Counted from the first letter of the stretch, positions 7,711-16,743 are shown. The stretch: DNA of 64,000 bases from Nocardiopsis metallicus (GCF_014201115.1 NZ_JACHDO010000001.1:558001-622000); one strand, 5' to 3'. Notes: a model not told the origin generated them from the sequence alone. Program-made: numbers and translations.

Positions 7711-9274
7711 GCTTGCTTGGCTCCGGGGTGCCCCGTAGTGCCCGTTTTGTTCTTCTTGGGAACCCCGTATCGGGGAGCTGGACGCTTGTTCTGGCTCCCC
7801 ACCGGACGCCCCGGACCAGGCCCGCAGGATTTCGGTGCACCCACACACACCGGCAGGTCAGCGCGAATGTACCGAAACCCCCGACGCACCCGCGCCGGAC
7901 TCATCCGGTCCGCTTCCACCAGCCGATGCCAGGGCAATCTGACCTGACGCGCCAACAACCGGGCCAGACGTAGCTGGGTATAGGCCACCACGACCAGCCA
8001 GGACCACCGGTCCGCCGATCGCGGGTCCCGTAGCCGGGGTGCGTTCCACCCCAACGACTGTTTGAGGAAGCGGAAGGTGTGCTCGATGTCGAACCGGCGC
8101 AAATAAGCCCACCACATCTGACTGACCTGCTCTGAGCGCATGCCGGTGGCTGAGGACCACAACCACAACGGTTTGGGATCGCGCCGCGAGGGCAAAGCCT
8201 GCACCTGCAACAACACCAGGGTGCCCTCGATCACCGGTAGCTCACCGGGGTGCTCGGCCCAGGCTGAGCGGTGGGTCAGCCGGGGATGCATCCGATCCCA
8301 GGAGCGCGCGGTGGCACTGCCGTAGCGGCGGGTGGCAGCGGTGGTCACCGTCTCCGGCTCGGGCCAGGTATCGGGGGCGGCCATCCGTAGGGCAGCCCCG
8401 TGTTTGGGCGGGCGCCCGTTGGCTGAGATCGGTCGGTGCTCGGCTGGGCCGTAGAGCACCCGGTTGGAGGGCAACCGGCCCACCACCTGAACGGGCAGAT
8501 CAGCGAGCAGATAGGCCAGACGAGGACTGTCATAGCCCGCGTCAACCACCACCACAATGTCGGGATCGCCCTGCTGGTGGTGTTCAGCCCTGATCAATCG
8601 GGCGATCAGCTGGCGGACTTGGTGGGCGGTGACGGTGGTGGGGTCCTCGTCACTGTGCAGGCGGCGCAGGTCCAGGGGCGCGGTCCAGGAGGTGGAGCCC
8701 TCTTCCAGTGCGACGATCATGGAGTAGGGCCAGCCCGGGACCATCTCGGCCTGGCCGGTGCCGCGCCCGTAGGTGTGGCACCAGGCCCGGTCAGGGCTGG
8801 TCCAGGCGTCCGGGCGCAGCCAGGGGGAGACATCGCAGGCCAACACGATGCGCCCGTGGAAGCGGGGCAGGGGCAGCGAGGCCAGGATCGATCGCAGTTG
8901 GGTGGTGTCGATGCTTCCGTGGGCCAGGGCGGCGTAGGCCGAGCCGTGGCCGCGGTGGTGTTCGGGCTCCAGGGAGAGTTGTGCCAGGTGGCGCACGGGG
9001 GTCGGGGTGCTGACCAGGGCTTCGCAGACCTCGAAGAGGGCGTCAGCACGTGTGGTCAGGCAGGCGTGGAACTGGGAGCGGAATCGGGCCAATGTCGACA
9101 GTGGCTCGACAGGGGTGTGCTGGTGCAGCAGACTCATGGTGACGGCCTTCGTTGTGATCAGGTGTGTTCGTGGTTGAAGCACATGATCACGCGAAGGCCG
9201 TTGTGCTGTCCGGGAAACAACGAAGCCCGTGACCGGGACGGTATCCGGTCACGGGCTCGAGGTTAAACGCCAAG
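7696..9274 (-). mobile_element. IS701-like insertion sequence with CTAG target duplication
   Basis: 1,579-bp element with one transposase gene. Perfect 15-bp terminal inverted repeats (7696-7710 and 9260-9274) are each flanked by CTAG (7692-7695 and 9275-9278), which fits the 4-bp YTAR duplication known for IS701. Removing the element and one CTAG restores the palindrome ATCCTAGGAT, which explains why the visible inverted repeat extends to 22 bp. The element separates the thioesterase gene from polA. The right end contains a terminator-like hairpin. Ends and gene are intact, so it may be active. Confidence 0.85.
7704..9137 (-). CDS. DDE transposase with YREK motif (IS4/IS701 superfamily)
   Basis: Cut-and-paste transposase, 477 residues from the ATG at 9137. 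Candidate catalytic acids are in LACDVSPW, VVVVDAGYD and the DIEHTF segment. The last contains the spaced Y-x2-R-x3-E-x6-K signature (YLRRFDIEHTFRFLK) typical of IS4-like DDE enzymes. The C-terminal 60 residues are basic. The frame is intact from start to the stop inside the left terminal repeat. A longer frame starts at 9182 but lacks support. Confidence 0.88.
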   Translation of the reverse strand: MSLLHQHTPVEPLSTLARFRSQFHACLTTRADALFEVCEALVSTPTPVRHLAQLSLEPEHHRGHGSAYAALAHGSIDTTQLRSILASLPLPRFHGRIVLACDVSPWLRPDAWTSPDRAWCHTYGRGTGQAEMVPGWPYSMIVALEEGSTSWTAPLDLRRLHSDEDPTTVTAHQVRQLIARLIRAEHHQQGDPDIVVVVDAGYDSPRLAYLLADLPVQVVGRLPSNRVLYGPAEHRPISANGRPPKHGAALRMAAPDTWPEPETVTTAATRRYGSATARSWDRMHPRLTHRSAWAEHPGELPVIEGTLVLLQVQALPSRRDPKPLWLWSSATGMRSEQVSQMWWAYLRRFDIEHTFRFLKQSLGWNAPRLRDPRSADRWSWLVVVAYTQLRLARLLARQVRLPWHRLVEADRMSPARVRRGFRYIRADLPVCVGAPKSCGPGPGRPVGSQNKRPAPRYGVPKKNKTGTTGHPGAKQAG

Positions 9275-9278
9275 CTAG
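9203..9278 (-). repeat. Right IS end with hairpin; homologue of the der-flanking repeat
   Basis: Contains the target CTAG, the 15-bp terminal repeat and a perfect 12-bp hairpin stem (GCCCGTGACCGG) followed by T-rich sequence when read on the minus strand. The same 76 bases occur with about 10 differences at 47013-47088. The hairpin probably shields the transposase gene from outside transcription. Confidence 0.8.
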
Positions 9279-9281
9279 GAT
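9276..9281 (+). promoter_or_regulatory. Candidate -10 (TAGGAT) of polA, partly made of the IS target duplication
   Basis: TAGGAT ends 7 bases before the first GTG of polA, the spacing expected for a leaderless transcript. Its TAG comes from the right CTAG duplication, so the insertion preserved the -10 but replaced everything upstream of it. Confidence 0.5.
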
Positions 9282-9288
9282 TTGTTCT

Positions 9289-12051
9289 GTGGTGACCAAG
9301 CGAGAGACCCCCGAACAGACATCCCCGGCCGACGGCGGGCGCCCCCGCCTGCTTCTTCTGGACGGCCATTCGATGGCCTTCCGCGCGTTCTTCGCGCTTC
9401 CGGTGGAGAAGTTCGGTACGAGTACCGGACAGTCCACCAACGCCGTCTACGGCTTCGCGTCCATGCTGGTGAAGCTGTTGCGCGATGAGGAGCCGACGCA
9501 CGTCGCGGTGGCGTGGGACCTGTCGGGCCCCACCTTCCGGGACGAGGTGTACGAGGGCTACAAGGGGGGCCGTTCGGAGACCCCGCCGGAGTTCCCCTCC
9601 CAGGTGCCGCTGACACAGGACCTGATGCGGTTGATCGGCGTGACCAACCTGTCGGCGCCGGGGTTCGAGGCCGACGACGTGATCGCCACGCTCGCGCACC
9701 AGGGCGGTGCGGCCGGGATGGAGGTGCTGATCGCCTCCGGTGACCGGGACGCCTTCCAGCTGGTGACCGAGGACTGCACGGTGCTCTACCCGGGCAAGAG
9801 CCTGTCGGACCTGCGCCGGATGGATCCGGATGCGGTCCAGGACAAGTACGGGGTGAGCCCGGAGCGGTACCGGGACCTGGCGGCGCTGGTGGGGGAGAAG
9901 GCCGACAACCTGCCGGGTGTGCCGGGGGTGGGTCCCAAGACCGCCGCGAAGTGGATCCAGAAGTTCGGTTCGCTGGAGGAGCTGGTCACCCGGGCCGACG
10001 AGGTGCCGGGCAAGGCGGGGCAGAACTTCCGCGACCATCTGGACGACGTACTGCGCAACCAGCGGCTGAACAAGCTGGTCACCGACGTGGCGTTGGACGC
10101 GGGTGTGGCGGAGCTGGCGCTGGGCGAGGCCGATCGGGCCGGGATCGACGCTCTCTTCGACAACCTGGAGTTCGCCTCCAACCTGCGTGAGCGCCTGTAC
10201 GCGGTGATCCGCTCTGGTCGGGACGAGGCGGAGGGCGCGGGGGACGGCGAGCCCGTCGAGGGCTTCGAGGTGGACGTGACGGCCGCTGGGACCGGCCAGG
10301 TGGCGGTCTGGCTGGCCGAGCACGCCGCGGCCGGGGCTCTCACCGAGCGGGCCCCGGCGGGGCTGGCCGTGGAGGGCGTCTGGGGGCAGGGGACCGGCCG
10401 GGTGGACGCCCTGGCCGTGACCGTGCCGAGCGGTGCCTCGCTGCTGGTGGACCCCACCCTGTTGGACGCGGCCGACACCGAGGCTCTGGCGGCGTTCTTG
10501 GCGGACGCGGACCGGCCCAAGGTGGTGCACGAGTACAAGGGCGCGCTGCTGGCCCTGGGCGCGCACGGGTGGTCGCTCGGCGGGGTGGTCAGTGACTCCG
10601 CGTTGGCGGCGTACCTCGCGCAGCCGGGGCAGCGCCGGTTCGACCTGGCGGATCTGTGCCGCAAGTACCTGGGTCGGGAGCTGGAGGAGGACACCGACGG
10701 TGCCCAGATGACCCTGGACCTGGGCGAGGAGGGCGGCAGCGGGCGCGGTCACGCCCTGGCCGTGCGGGCGGCTGCCACCCGGGACCTGGCGGGTGTGCTC
10801 GCCGCGGAGCTGGACAAGCGGGGCGGTACCCACCTGTTGCACGAGGTGGAGCTGCCGTTGGTGGACGTGCTGGCGCGGTTGGAGCGTGCGGGTATCGCCG
10901 CGGACCGCGAGTACCTGGAGGGGTTGCAGGGGGAGTTCGCCGCTGCTGCCCGGGGTGCGGTGGAGCGTGCGCACGAGATCGTGGGCCGCGAGTTCAACCT
11001 GGGTTCGCCCAAGCAGTTGCAGCAGGTGCTGTTCGAGGACCTGGAGCTGCCCAAGACCAAGAAGATCAAGTCGGGGTACACGACGGACGCGGACGCGTTG
11101 GCGTGGCTGGCGACGCAGACCGACAGTGAGCTGCCGGGGGTGCTGCTGCACCACCGGGACCAGACGAAGCTGCGGACGACGGTCGAGGGTCTGCTGAAGA
11201 CGGTCGGGGACGACGGGCGGATCCACACCACGTTCAACCAGACGGTGGCGGCGACGGGGCGGCTCAGTTCGACCGACCCGAACCTGCAGAACATTCCGGT
11301 GCGCACGGACGTGGGGCGGCGGATCCGGCGGGCGTTCGTGGTCGGTGCGGGTTTCGAGGAGTTGCTCACGGCGGACTACAGCCAGATCGAGCTGCGTATC
11401 ATGGCGCACCTGTCGGGTGAGAAGGCGCTGATCGACGCGTTCAACAGCGGGTACGACTTCCACGCGCAGATGGCCTCGCAGGTCTTCGGTATCGCGGTGC
11501 AGGAGGTCGACGGTGAGGCGCGTTCCAAGATCAAGGCGATGAGCTACGGGTTGGCGTACGGGCTGAGCGCGTACGGGCTGTCGCAGCAGCTGGGGATCGA
11601 GCCGGCAGAGGCGAAGAAACTGATGGAGGACTACTTCGCGAGCTTCGGCGGGGTGCGCGACTACCTGAACGAGGTCGTGGACCAGGCCCGCAAGGTGGGG
11701 TACACCGAGACGATCCTGGGGCGCCGCCGGTACCTGCCGGACCTGACGAGCGACAACCGCCAGCGCCGGGAGATGGCCGAGCGGATGGCGTTGAACGCGC
11801 CGATCCAGGGTTCGGCGGCCGACATCATCAAGGTGGCGATGCTGCAGGTGGACGCGGCGCTGACTGAGGGCGGGTTCGCTTCCCGGGTGCTGTTGCAGGT
11901 GCACGACGAACTCGTGGTGGAGGTCGCGCCGGGTGAGCGCGAGGCGGTCGAAAACCTCGTGACGCACGAGATGGGCTCGGCCTATGATCTGCGTGTCCCG
12001 CTGGGGGTCTCGGTCGGCAGCGGGCAGAACTGGCATGACGCCGCGCACTAG
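9289..12051 (+). CDS. polA: DNA polymerase I
   Basis: Repair and Okazaki-fragment polymerase, about 920 residues. The N-terminal 5' nuclease domain (LLLDGHSMAFRAFF, FEADDVI, GVGPKTAAKW) is followed by a degenerate 3'-5' exonuclease-like domain lacking the usual acidic metal ligands, as in other actinobacteria, and a complete polymerase domain with motif A DYSQIELR, O-helix RSKIKAMSYGLAYG and motif C VHDEL. Two adjacent GTG codons (9289, 9292) are possible starts. No Shine-Dalgarno is visible; a TAGGAT box suggests a leaderless mRNA. The IS lies immediately upstream. Confidence 0.96.
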   Translation: MVTKRETPEQTSPADGGRPRLLLLDGHSMAFRAFFALPVEKFGTSTGQSTNAVYGFASMLVKLLRDEEPTHVAVAWDLSGPTFRDEVYEGYKGGRSETPPEFPSQVPLTQDLMRLIGVTNLSAPGFEADDVIATLAHQGGAAGMEVLIASGDRDAFQLVTEDCTVLYPGKSLSDLRRMDPDAVQDKYGVSPERYRDLAALVGEKADNLPGVPGVGPKTAAKWIQKFGSLEELVTRADEVPGKAGQNFRDHLDDVLRNQRLNKLVTDVALDAGVAELALGEADRAGIDALFDNLEFASNLRERLYAVIRSGRDEAEGAGDGEPVEGFEVDVTAAGTGQVAVWLAEHAAAGALTERAPAGLAVEGVWGQGTGRVDALAVTVPSGASLLVDPTLLDAADTEALAAFLADADRPKVVHEYKGALLALGAHGWSLGGVVSDSALAAYLAQPGQRRFDLADLCRKYLGRELEEDTDGAQMTLDLGEEGGSGRGHALAVRAAATRDLAGVLAAELDKRGGTHLLHEVELPLVDVLARLERAGIAADREYLEGLQGEFAAAARGAVERAHEIVGREFNLGSPKQLQQVLFEDLELPKTKKIKSGYTTDADALAWLATQTDSELPGVLLHHRDQTKLRTTVEGLLKTVGDDGRIHTTFNQTVAATGRLSSTDPNLQNIPVRTDVGRRIRRAFVVGAGFEELLTADYSQIELRIMAHLSGEKALIDAFNSGYDFHAQMASQVFGIAVQEVDGEARSKIKAMSYGLAYGLSAYGLSQQLGIEPAEAKKLMEDYFASFGGVRDYLNEVVDQARKVGYTETILGRRRYLPDLTSDNRQRREMAERMALNAPIQGSAADIIKVAMLQVDAALTEGGFASRVLLQVHDELVVEVAPGEREAVENLVTHEMGSAYDLRVPLGVSVGSGQNWHDAAH

Positions 12052-12084
12052 GGCGCGGCGGCGCTGAATTCGGAGGTGGGGACG

Positions 12085-12528
12085 GTGGCGGGGCAGGAAG
12101 AGACCACGAAAGGTCTGGCCGTGGGACCCGTGACCGTTCCCGCCGACGCGTTGACGTGGCGGTTCTCCCGGTCCTCGGGGCCGGGCGGGCAGCACGTGAA
12201 CACGTCGGACACCCGCGTGTCGCTGTCGTTGGACGTGGCCTCGTGCCGGGCGCTGGGCGCCACGCGGCGTGCGCGCGCCCTGGAGCGGCTGGAGGGGCGG
12301 CTGGTGGACGGGGTGTTGACGGTGTCGGCGCAGACCCACCGGTCCCAGGTCCGCAACCGGGTCGAGGCGCGGGAGCGGCTGGCGGCGATCCTGGCGGAGG
12401 CGATCGCGCCCCCGCCGCCGGAGCGCCGCAAGACGCGGCCGAGCAGGTCGGCGAAGCGTCGTCGGCTGGAGGCCAAGCGCCGCCGCGGCGACGTGAAGAA
12501 GGCGCGCTCGCGTCCGCCGATGGACTGA
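12085..12528 (+). CDS. arfB: Ribosome rescue factor / peptidyl-tRNA hydrolase, ArfB (YaeJ) type
   Basis: Releases peptides from ribosomes stalled on mRNAs without stop codons. 147 residues from the GTG at 12085, with GGAGG upstream. The class I release-factor catalytic motif GPGGQ (Gly-Gly-Gln at residues 34-36) is followed by HVN, and there is a long C-terminal tail rich in Arg and Lys that in ArfB enters the empty mRNA channel. There is no codon-recognition domain, so it is not RF1/RF2. It follows polA after 33 bases and may be cotranscribed. Confidence 0.88.
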   Translation: MAGQEETTKGLAVGPVTVPADALTWRFSRSSGPGGQHVNTSDTRVSLSLDVASCRALGATRRARALERLEGRLVDGVLTVSAQTHRSQVRNRVEARERLAAILAEAIAPPPPERRKTRPSRSAKRRRLEAKRRRGDVKKARSRPPMD

Positions 12529-12834
12529 CGGCCGGCGGTCCCGGGGCTGCCCCGGTCGAGTCCCGGTGGGCTCTGTGTGCGCTCCGAGTCGGCTCCGGGC
12601 GTGTCCTGGTGGCGCTCGGGCGGCTCCCGGATGGCTGTGGAGCCGCCCTCAGGTGACGTTCGGGGGGCGTCTTGGTGATTTTTTCCGGACGTGTCCGACC
12701 GGTCTCCCGGGGCGGGGTGCGGGGCGCTGCTTGCCCTGTCGGACATGGGCGGGCACCCAGTTGATCTTCGCCGCCGGGCTCCGGTAAATTGCGCTCGATA
12801 CGGCCTTCGTCGGGTTGGCGGTCCGGGGTTCCGA
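12529..12834. promoter_or_regulatory. Intergenic region with upstream rpsA promoter candidate at 12761-12790
   Basis: No gene seen. TTGATC at 12761-12766 and TAAATT at 12785-12790 are separated by 18 bases, a plausible sigma-70 type promoter driving rpsA from about 290 bases upstream. The rest is GC-rich sequence without recognised features. Confidence 0.45.
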
Positions 12835-12863
12835 TTGACCAGGACGCCCTTGTCTCATATTCT
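12835..12863 (+). promoter_or_regulatory. Main rpsA promoter candidate
   Basis: TTGACC (12835-12840), 17-base spacer, TATTCT (12858-12863). Close to the housekeeping consensus and unusual in this GC-rich DNA. It predicts an mRNA leader of about 215 bases before rpsA. Confidence 0.65.
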
Positions 12864-13084
12864 GGCGTCAGTGTTGTGGGTTCGTGCGGGCGTCCGCTGT
12901 CTCAGTAGGGGGCAGGAGGGTTGCACCGCTTCGGTCTCCAAATCTGGACCCGGCGGCTGGCGGTCACGGACGGCTCGTTCCGTAATGTGACCCTCGCTTC
13001 TTACTTCTGGACGGCGGATCGACGGGCTCGAACCTGCAACGTGCCCATTTTCTGAACCTGTCCGTATCCGGAGTCCACCCACAA
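12864..13084 (+). promoter_or_regulatory. rpsA mRNA leader
   Basis: About 215 untranslated bases between the predicted start of transcription and the rpsA ATG. S1 genes are often autoregulated through such leaders; I do not see a defined conserved structure here. A clear Shine-Dalgarno is also lacking next to the ATG. Confidence 0.4.
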
Positions 13085-14587
13085 ATGACGAGCAGCACCG
13101 AGGCCACCTCGACACCCCAGGTAGCGGTCAACGACATCGGGTCCGAGGAAGCCTTCCTCGCGGCGATCGACGAGACCATCAAGTACTTCAACGACGGTGA
13201 CATTGTCGAGGGCACCATCGTGAAGGTCGATCGAGACGAGGTCTTGCTCGACATCGGCTACAAGACCGAGGGTGTGATCCCCTCCCGGGAACTGTCGATC
13301 AAGCACGACGTCGACCCCGGTGAGGTCGTTGCTGTCGGCGACCAGGTCGAAGCCCTCGTTCTCCAGAAGGAGGACAAGGAAGGCCGTCTTATCCTGTCCA
13401 AGAAGCGCGCTCAGTACGAGCGGGCCTGGGGCACGATCGAGAAGATCAAGGAAGAGGACGGCGTCGTCACCGGCACCGTCATCGAGGTCGTCAAGGGCGG
13501 CCTCATCCTCGACATCGGCCTGCGCGGCTTCCTGCCCGCGTCGCTCGTCGAGATGCGTCGCGTCCGCGACCTGCAGCCCTACGTCGGCCGCGAGCTCGAA
13601 GCGAAGATCATCGAGCTGGACAAGAACCGCAACAACGTGGTCCTGTCCCGTCGCGCCTGGCTGGAGCAGACCCAGTCCGAGGTTCGCCAGACGTTCCTCA
13701 ACACCCTCCAGAAGGGTCAGATCCGCAAGGGCGTCGTCTCCTCGATCGTCAACTTCGGTGCCTTCGTGGACCTGGGTGGCGTCGACGGTCTGGTGCACGT
13801 CTCCGAGCTGTCCTGGAAGCACATCGACCACCCGAGCGAGGTTGTCGAGGTCGGCCAGGAGGTCACCGTCGAGGTTCTCGACGTGGACATGGAGCGCGAG
13901 CGCGTCTCCCTGTCGCTCAAGGCGACCCAGGAAGACCCGTGGCAGCAGTTCGCCCGGACCCACCAGATCGGCCAGGTCGTTCCCGGCAAGGTCACCAAGC
14001 TGGTTCCGTTCGGTGCGTTCGTGCGCGTCGAAGAGGGCATCGAGGGTCTGGTCCACATCTCCGAGCTGGCCGAGCGCCACGTCGAGGTGCCGGAGCAGGT
14101 CGTCCAGGTCGGCACCGAGATCTTCGTCAAGATCATCGACATCGACCTCGACCGCCGTCGCATCAGCCTCTCGCTGAAGCAGGCCAACGAGAGCGTCTCG
14201 CCCGACCAGGTGGACTTCGACCCCACCCTGTACGGCATGGCCGCGGACTACGACGAGCAGGGCAACTACAAGTACCCCGAGGGCTTCGACGCGGACAGCG
14301 GCGAGTGGCTCGAGGGCTTCGAGGCCCAGCGCGACGAGTGGGAGCGCAGCTACGCCGAGGCGCAGGCTCGCTTCGAGGCTCACCGCAAGCAGGTTGAGGA
14401 GGCGCTCGCGGCCGAGGCCGACGCCGCCAACGCTCCCGCCCCGGAGGAGGAAGAGGAGGACTACACCGGTGGTGCCGCGCAGAGCACCGGCGGTTCGTCG
14501 TCCAGCTCCGACTCCACCAGCGGCGCGCTCGCCTCTGACGAGGCGCTGGCCGCCCTCCGCGAGAAGCTCGCGGGCGGCGAGGCCTAA
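13085..14587 (+). CDS. rpsA: 30S ribosomal protein S1
   Basis: RNA-binding ribosomal protein that helps load mRNA, 500 residues. Four S1 (OB-fold) domains can be followed, beginning near residues 38, 123, 210 and 295 (for example VVSSIVNFGAFVDLGG and VTKLVPFGAFVRVEEG), compared with six in E. coli and four as usual in actinobacteria. The last 80 residues form an acidic then Ser/Gly-rich tail ending in an alpha-helical segment. Codons are the most C/G-ending of the region, as in highly expressed genes. Long leader upstream, strong terminator downstream. Confidence 0.97.
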   Translation: MTSSTEATSTPQVAVNDIGSEEAFLAAIDETIKYFNDGDIVEGTIVKVDRDEVLLDIGYKTEGVIPSRELSIKHDVDPGEVVAVGDQVEALVLQKEDKEGRLILSKKRAQYERAWGTIEKIKEEDGVVTGTVIEVVKGGLILDIGLRGFLPASLVEMRRVRDLQPYVGRELEAKIIELDKNRNNVVLSRRAWLEQTQSEVRQTFLNTLQKGQIRKGVVSSIVNFGAFVDLGGVDGLVHVSELSWKHIDHPSEVVEVGQEVTVEVLDVDMERERVSLSLKATQEDPWQQFARTHQIGQVVPGKVTKLVPFGAFVRVEEGIEGLVHISELAERHVEVPEQVVQVGTEIFVKIIDIDLDRRRISLSLKQANESVSPDQVDFDPTLYGMAADYDEQGNYKYPEGFDADSGEWLEGFEAQRDEWERSYAEAQARFEAHRKQVEEALAAEADAANAPAPEEEEEDYTGGAAQSTGGSSSSSDSTSGALASDEALAALREKLAGGEA

Positions 14588-14628
14588 AAAGGTCTCATCG
14601 CCGGGCTCCGGCCCGAGTGACGGTTTGC

Positions 14629-14665
14629 CGAAGGGCCGTCCCCACCACGTGGGGGCGGCCCTTCG
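14629..14665 (+). terminator. rpsA terminator
   Basis: 17-bp stem (14629-14645 with 14649-14665, one G-T pair) and 3-base loop, 41 bases after the rpsA stop. The expected T-run is missing because a group II intron begins about 5 bases after the stem. Confidence 0.8.
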
Positions 14666-15052
14666 CCGTGGTGTGCCCAGCATGGGCAGTTGCTTGGAGG
14701 TGGAAGTCCTCTAGAGGAAGCGGCAGTGCTAACTCTGAGCCGGAGGCAACGGCGTCACCGCGAGGTGGGGTCGGGAGGAAGCCCGAGGCGAAACCCTGCA
14801 CTGAGGAACACGAACCGCATACAAGGCAGTCCGGTCGGGGTGAGCCAGCCATGGATGGCGAAGCCCGTCACTGCCAAGACGGCCGGGGTGTAGATGCGGC
14901 AGGCGTAGGGGGAAAGTAGCTGTTCTTACCTGGGGAGGTCTGTCCGGGTGTCGGTTGTGCTGAGTATGTCGCCGCGCCGACGGCCGCGACCGCAAGGGAG
15001 CGGCTGACCGGGCAGAAGTCAGCAGAGGTCGTAGTACCAGCCGGGATCGCTC

Positions 15053-16507
15053 GTGGGCTGGGAAGGGCCGAACGTCAAATGGGACAGAGGAACCGGTGCC
15101 GCTCGTGCTGGTCACACAGATCGCAGCCACCCCGCCGAAGGCGGGCCTGCGGTGGGAGGGGACGGTGCATTTCCGTTGAGTACCGCCGTAGAGCGTAGTG
15201 ACCTGTCGGCGCGGCCTGGAGACGATGTCCACCACGGCCAGGGGGATCTGTGGCAGCGAATGCTGTCCAGCGCGAACCTGGCCGCGGCGCTCGAACGGGT
15301 CGAGACCAACCGGGGTGCCCCGGGTGTGGATGGAGTCACTACCGCTGATCTGCGGGGATGGCTGCGCGAGCACTGGGAGGGCGTTCGGGAAGAACTCGAC
15401 GCGGGGAGATACCGGCCCTCGCCGGTCCGCCGGGTGATGATCCCCAAGCCCGGGGGCGGCGAGCGGATGCTGGGTGTTCCCACGGTGCTGGACCGTTTGA
15501 TCCAGCAGGCCATCGCGCAGGTCCTCACCCCGATCTTCGACCCGGAGTTCTCCGGGTCTTCGTTCGGGTTCCGTCCCGGCCGGTCCGCCCATCAGGCGGT
15601 GCGGGTCGCGCGGCGGGCTATTGAGGACGGCCACCGATGGGTCGTGGACATCGACCTGGACCGGTTCTTCGACCGGGTCCAGCACGATGTGTTGATGGCC
15701 CGGGTGGCGCGCAGGGTTGACGACCGCAGGGTGCTGCGACTGATCCGGTCCTTTCTGGAAGCCGGGATCATGGCGGACGGGGTCAAGATGCCGAGCGCGC
15801 AGGGGACCCCGCAGGGGTCTCCGCTTTCGCCGGTCCTGTCCAACATCATGCTCGACGACCTGGATCGGGAGCTGTGGCGTCGCGGTCACCGGTTCGTGCG
15901 CTACGCCGATGACATCCGTGTCTTCACGCGTAGCAGGCGGGCCGCTCACAGGGTGCTCGACTCGATCACGGTCGTGGTCGAGCAGCGGTTGAAGCTGAAG
16001 GTGAACCGGGAGAAGTCGAAGGTGGTTCCGGCATCCGTCGCGACGTTGCTGGGGTTCGGTTTCTACTTCACCCGGGCCGGGGTGCGTATCCGGGTCGATC
16101 CCAAGGCGCTCAGGCGCTGGAAGGTGCGGATCCGGGAGCTGACCTCGCGCCGGTGGTCGGTTGCGATGGAGTATCGCATCGGCCGGTTGAACCGGTTCAT
16201 CGTCGGGTGGATGGGTTACTTCCGGCTCGCGGACACCCCCAGGGTGTTCCAGGGGTTGGATGAATGGCTCCGCCGCAGGATGCGGCAGGTCCGTTGGAAG
16301 GAATGGAAGCGGGCCAGGACCCGCCGCCGGATGTTGCGCTCGCTCGGTATCTCGGATCGTGTGGCCCGGGACTGGGTGATCAGCAGCAAGGGGTACTGGC
16401 GGATCGGTGGCTCGGTCGTCCTTCAGCAGGCGCTGCCCAACTCCTACTGGGAGGGCTTTGGTCTGCGGATGCTCAAGCCGACCTGGCAGCGGTTGAGATC
16501 AGTTTGA
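15053..16507 (+). CDS. Group II intron reverse transcriptase/maturase
   Basis: Intron-encoded protein needed for splicing and retrohoming, about 484 residues from a GTG at 15053 (a later start is possible; the conserved part begins near residue 65). Finger/palm blocks: RGAPGVDGV, RPSPVRRVMIPK, FDPEFSGSSFGFRPGRSAHQA, IDLDRFFDRV, GTPQGSPLSPVLSNIML, and the catalytic YADD near residue 284. The maturase (GIIM) region FIVGWMGYF and the RTRRRMLRSLGI segment follow. No HNH endonuclease domain, consistent with class C. Frame intact. Confidence 0.92.
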   Translation: MGWEGPNVKWDRGTGAARAGHTDRSHPAEGGPAVGGDGAFPLSTAVERSDLSARPGDDVHHGQGDLWQRMLSSANLAAALERVETNRGAPGVDGVTTADLRGWLREHWEGVREELDAGRYRPSPVRRVMIPKPGGGERMLGVPTVLDRLIQQAIAQVLTPIFDPEFSGSSFGFRPGRSAHQAVRVARRAIEDGHRWVVDIDLDRFFDRVQHDVLMARVARRVDDRRVLRLIRSFLEAGIMADGVKMPSAQGTPQGSPLSPVLSNIMLDDLDRELWRRGHRFVRYADDIRVFTRSRRAAHRVLDSITVVVEQRLKLKVNREKSKVVPASVATLLGFGFYFTRAGVRIRVDPKALRRWKVRIRELTSRRWSVAMEYRIGRLNRFIVGWMGYFRLADTPRVFQGLDEWLRRRMRQVRWKEWKRARTRRRMLRSLGISDRVARDWVISSKGYWRIGGSVVLQQALPNSYWEGFGLRMLKPTWQRLRSV

Positions 16508-16510
16508 CGA

Positions 16511-16581
16511 ACCGCCGGATGCGGGCCCGCATGTCCGGTGGTGTGGGGGGAGGGCCGGGCGACCCGGCCCTCCTACCCGAT
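16511..16581 (+). ncRNA. Group II intron domains V and VI
   Basis: Domain V is a 32-base hairpin at 16511-16542 with paired arms ACCGCCGGA/TCCGGTGGT and a CGC triad in place of the usual AGC, as in class C. Domain VI (about 16544-16578) is a long G/C stem with a CTAC segment holding the candidate branch-point adenosine near 16575. Confidence 0.7.
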
Positions 16582-16743
16582 TCCGGAACCGGAGCCCGGA
16601 GGCTGGAGCAGGGGGAAGGGGCCAGCGGAGCGGACCCTGGCGCTGCGGTACTGAGCTCCTCCCGCTGTACCCTCAGGCCGGGTTTCGCTTCCCCGTCCGA
16701 AGTCCTCAACCAGACCCTCATTGCAACAACCACTTGACCCCAA

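Larger units (their letters stand above)
14671..16581 (+). mobile_element. Group II intron (class C-like), full length
   Basis: About 1.9 kb. The 5' end GTGTGCCCAG fits the GUGYG boundary; a roughly 380-base structured 5' part with group II-like segments (GGAGGTGGAAGTCC, AGGCAAC, GCAGAAGTCAGCAGAGG) precedes the intron protein gene, followed by domain V and domain VI and a 3' end at about CTACCCGAT. It inserts directly behind the rpsA terminator hairpin, the target preference known for class C introns. Position outside any coding region and an intact reverse transcriptase suggest it is functional. The exact 3' boundary is uncertain by a few bases. Confidence 0.85.

Noticed and set aside
9187..12339. 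1,050-codon minus-strand frame opposite polA
   Set aside because: Antisense shadow; polA has all polymerase I motifs on the other strand.
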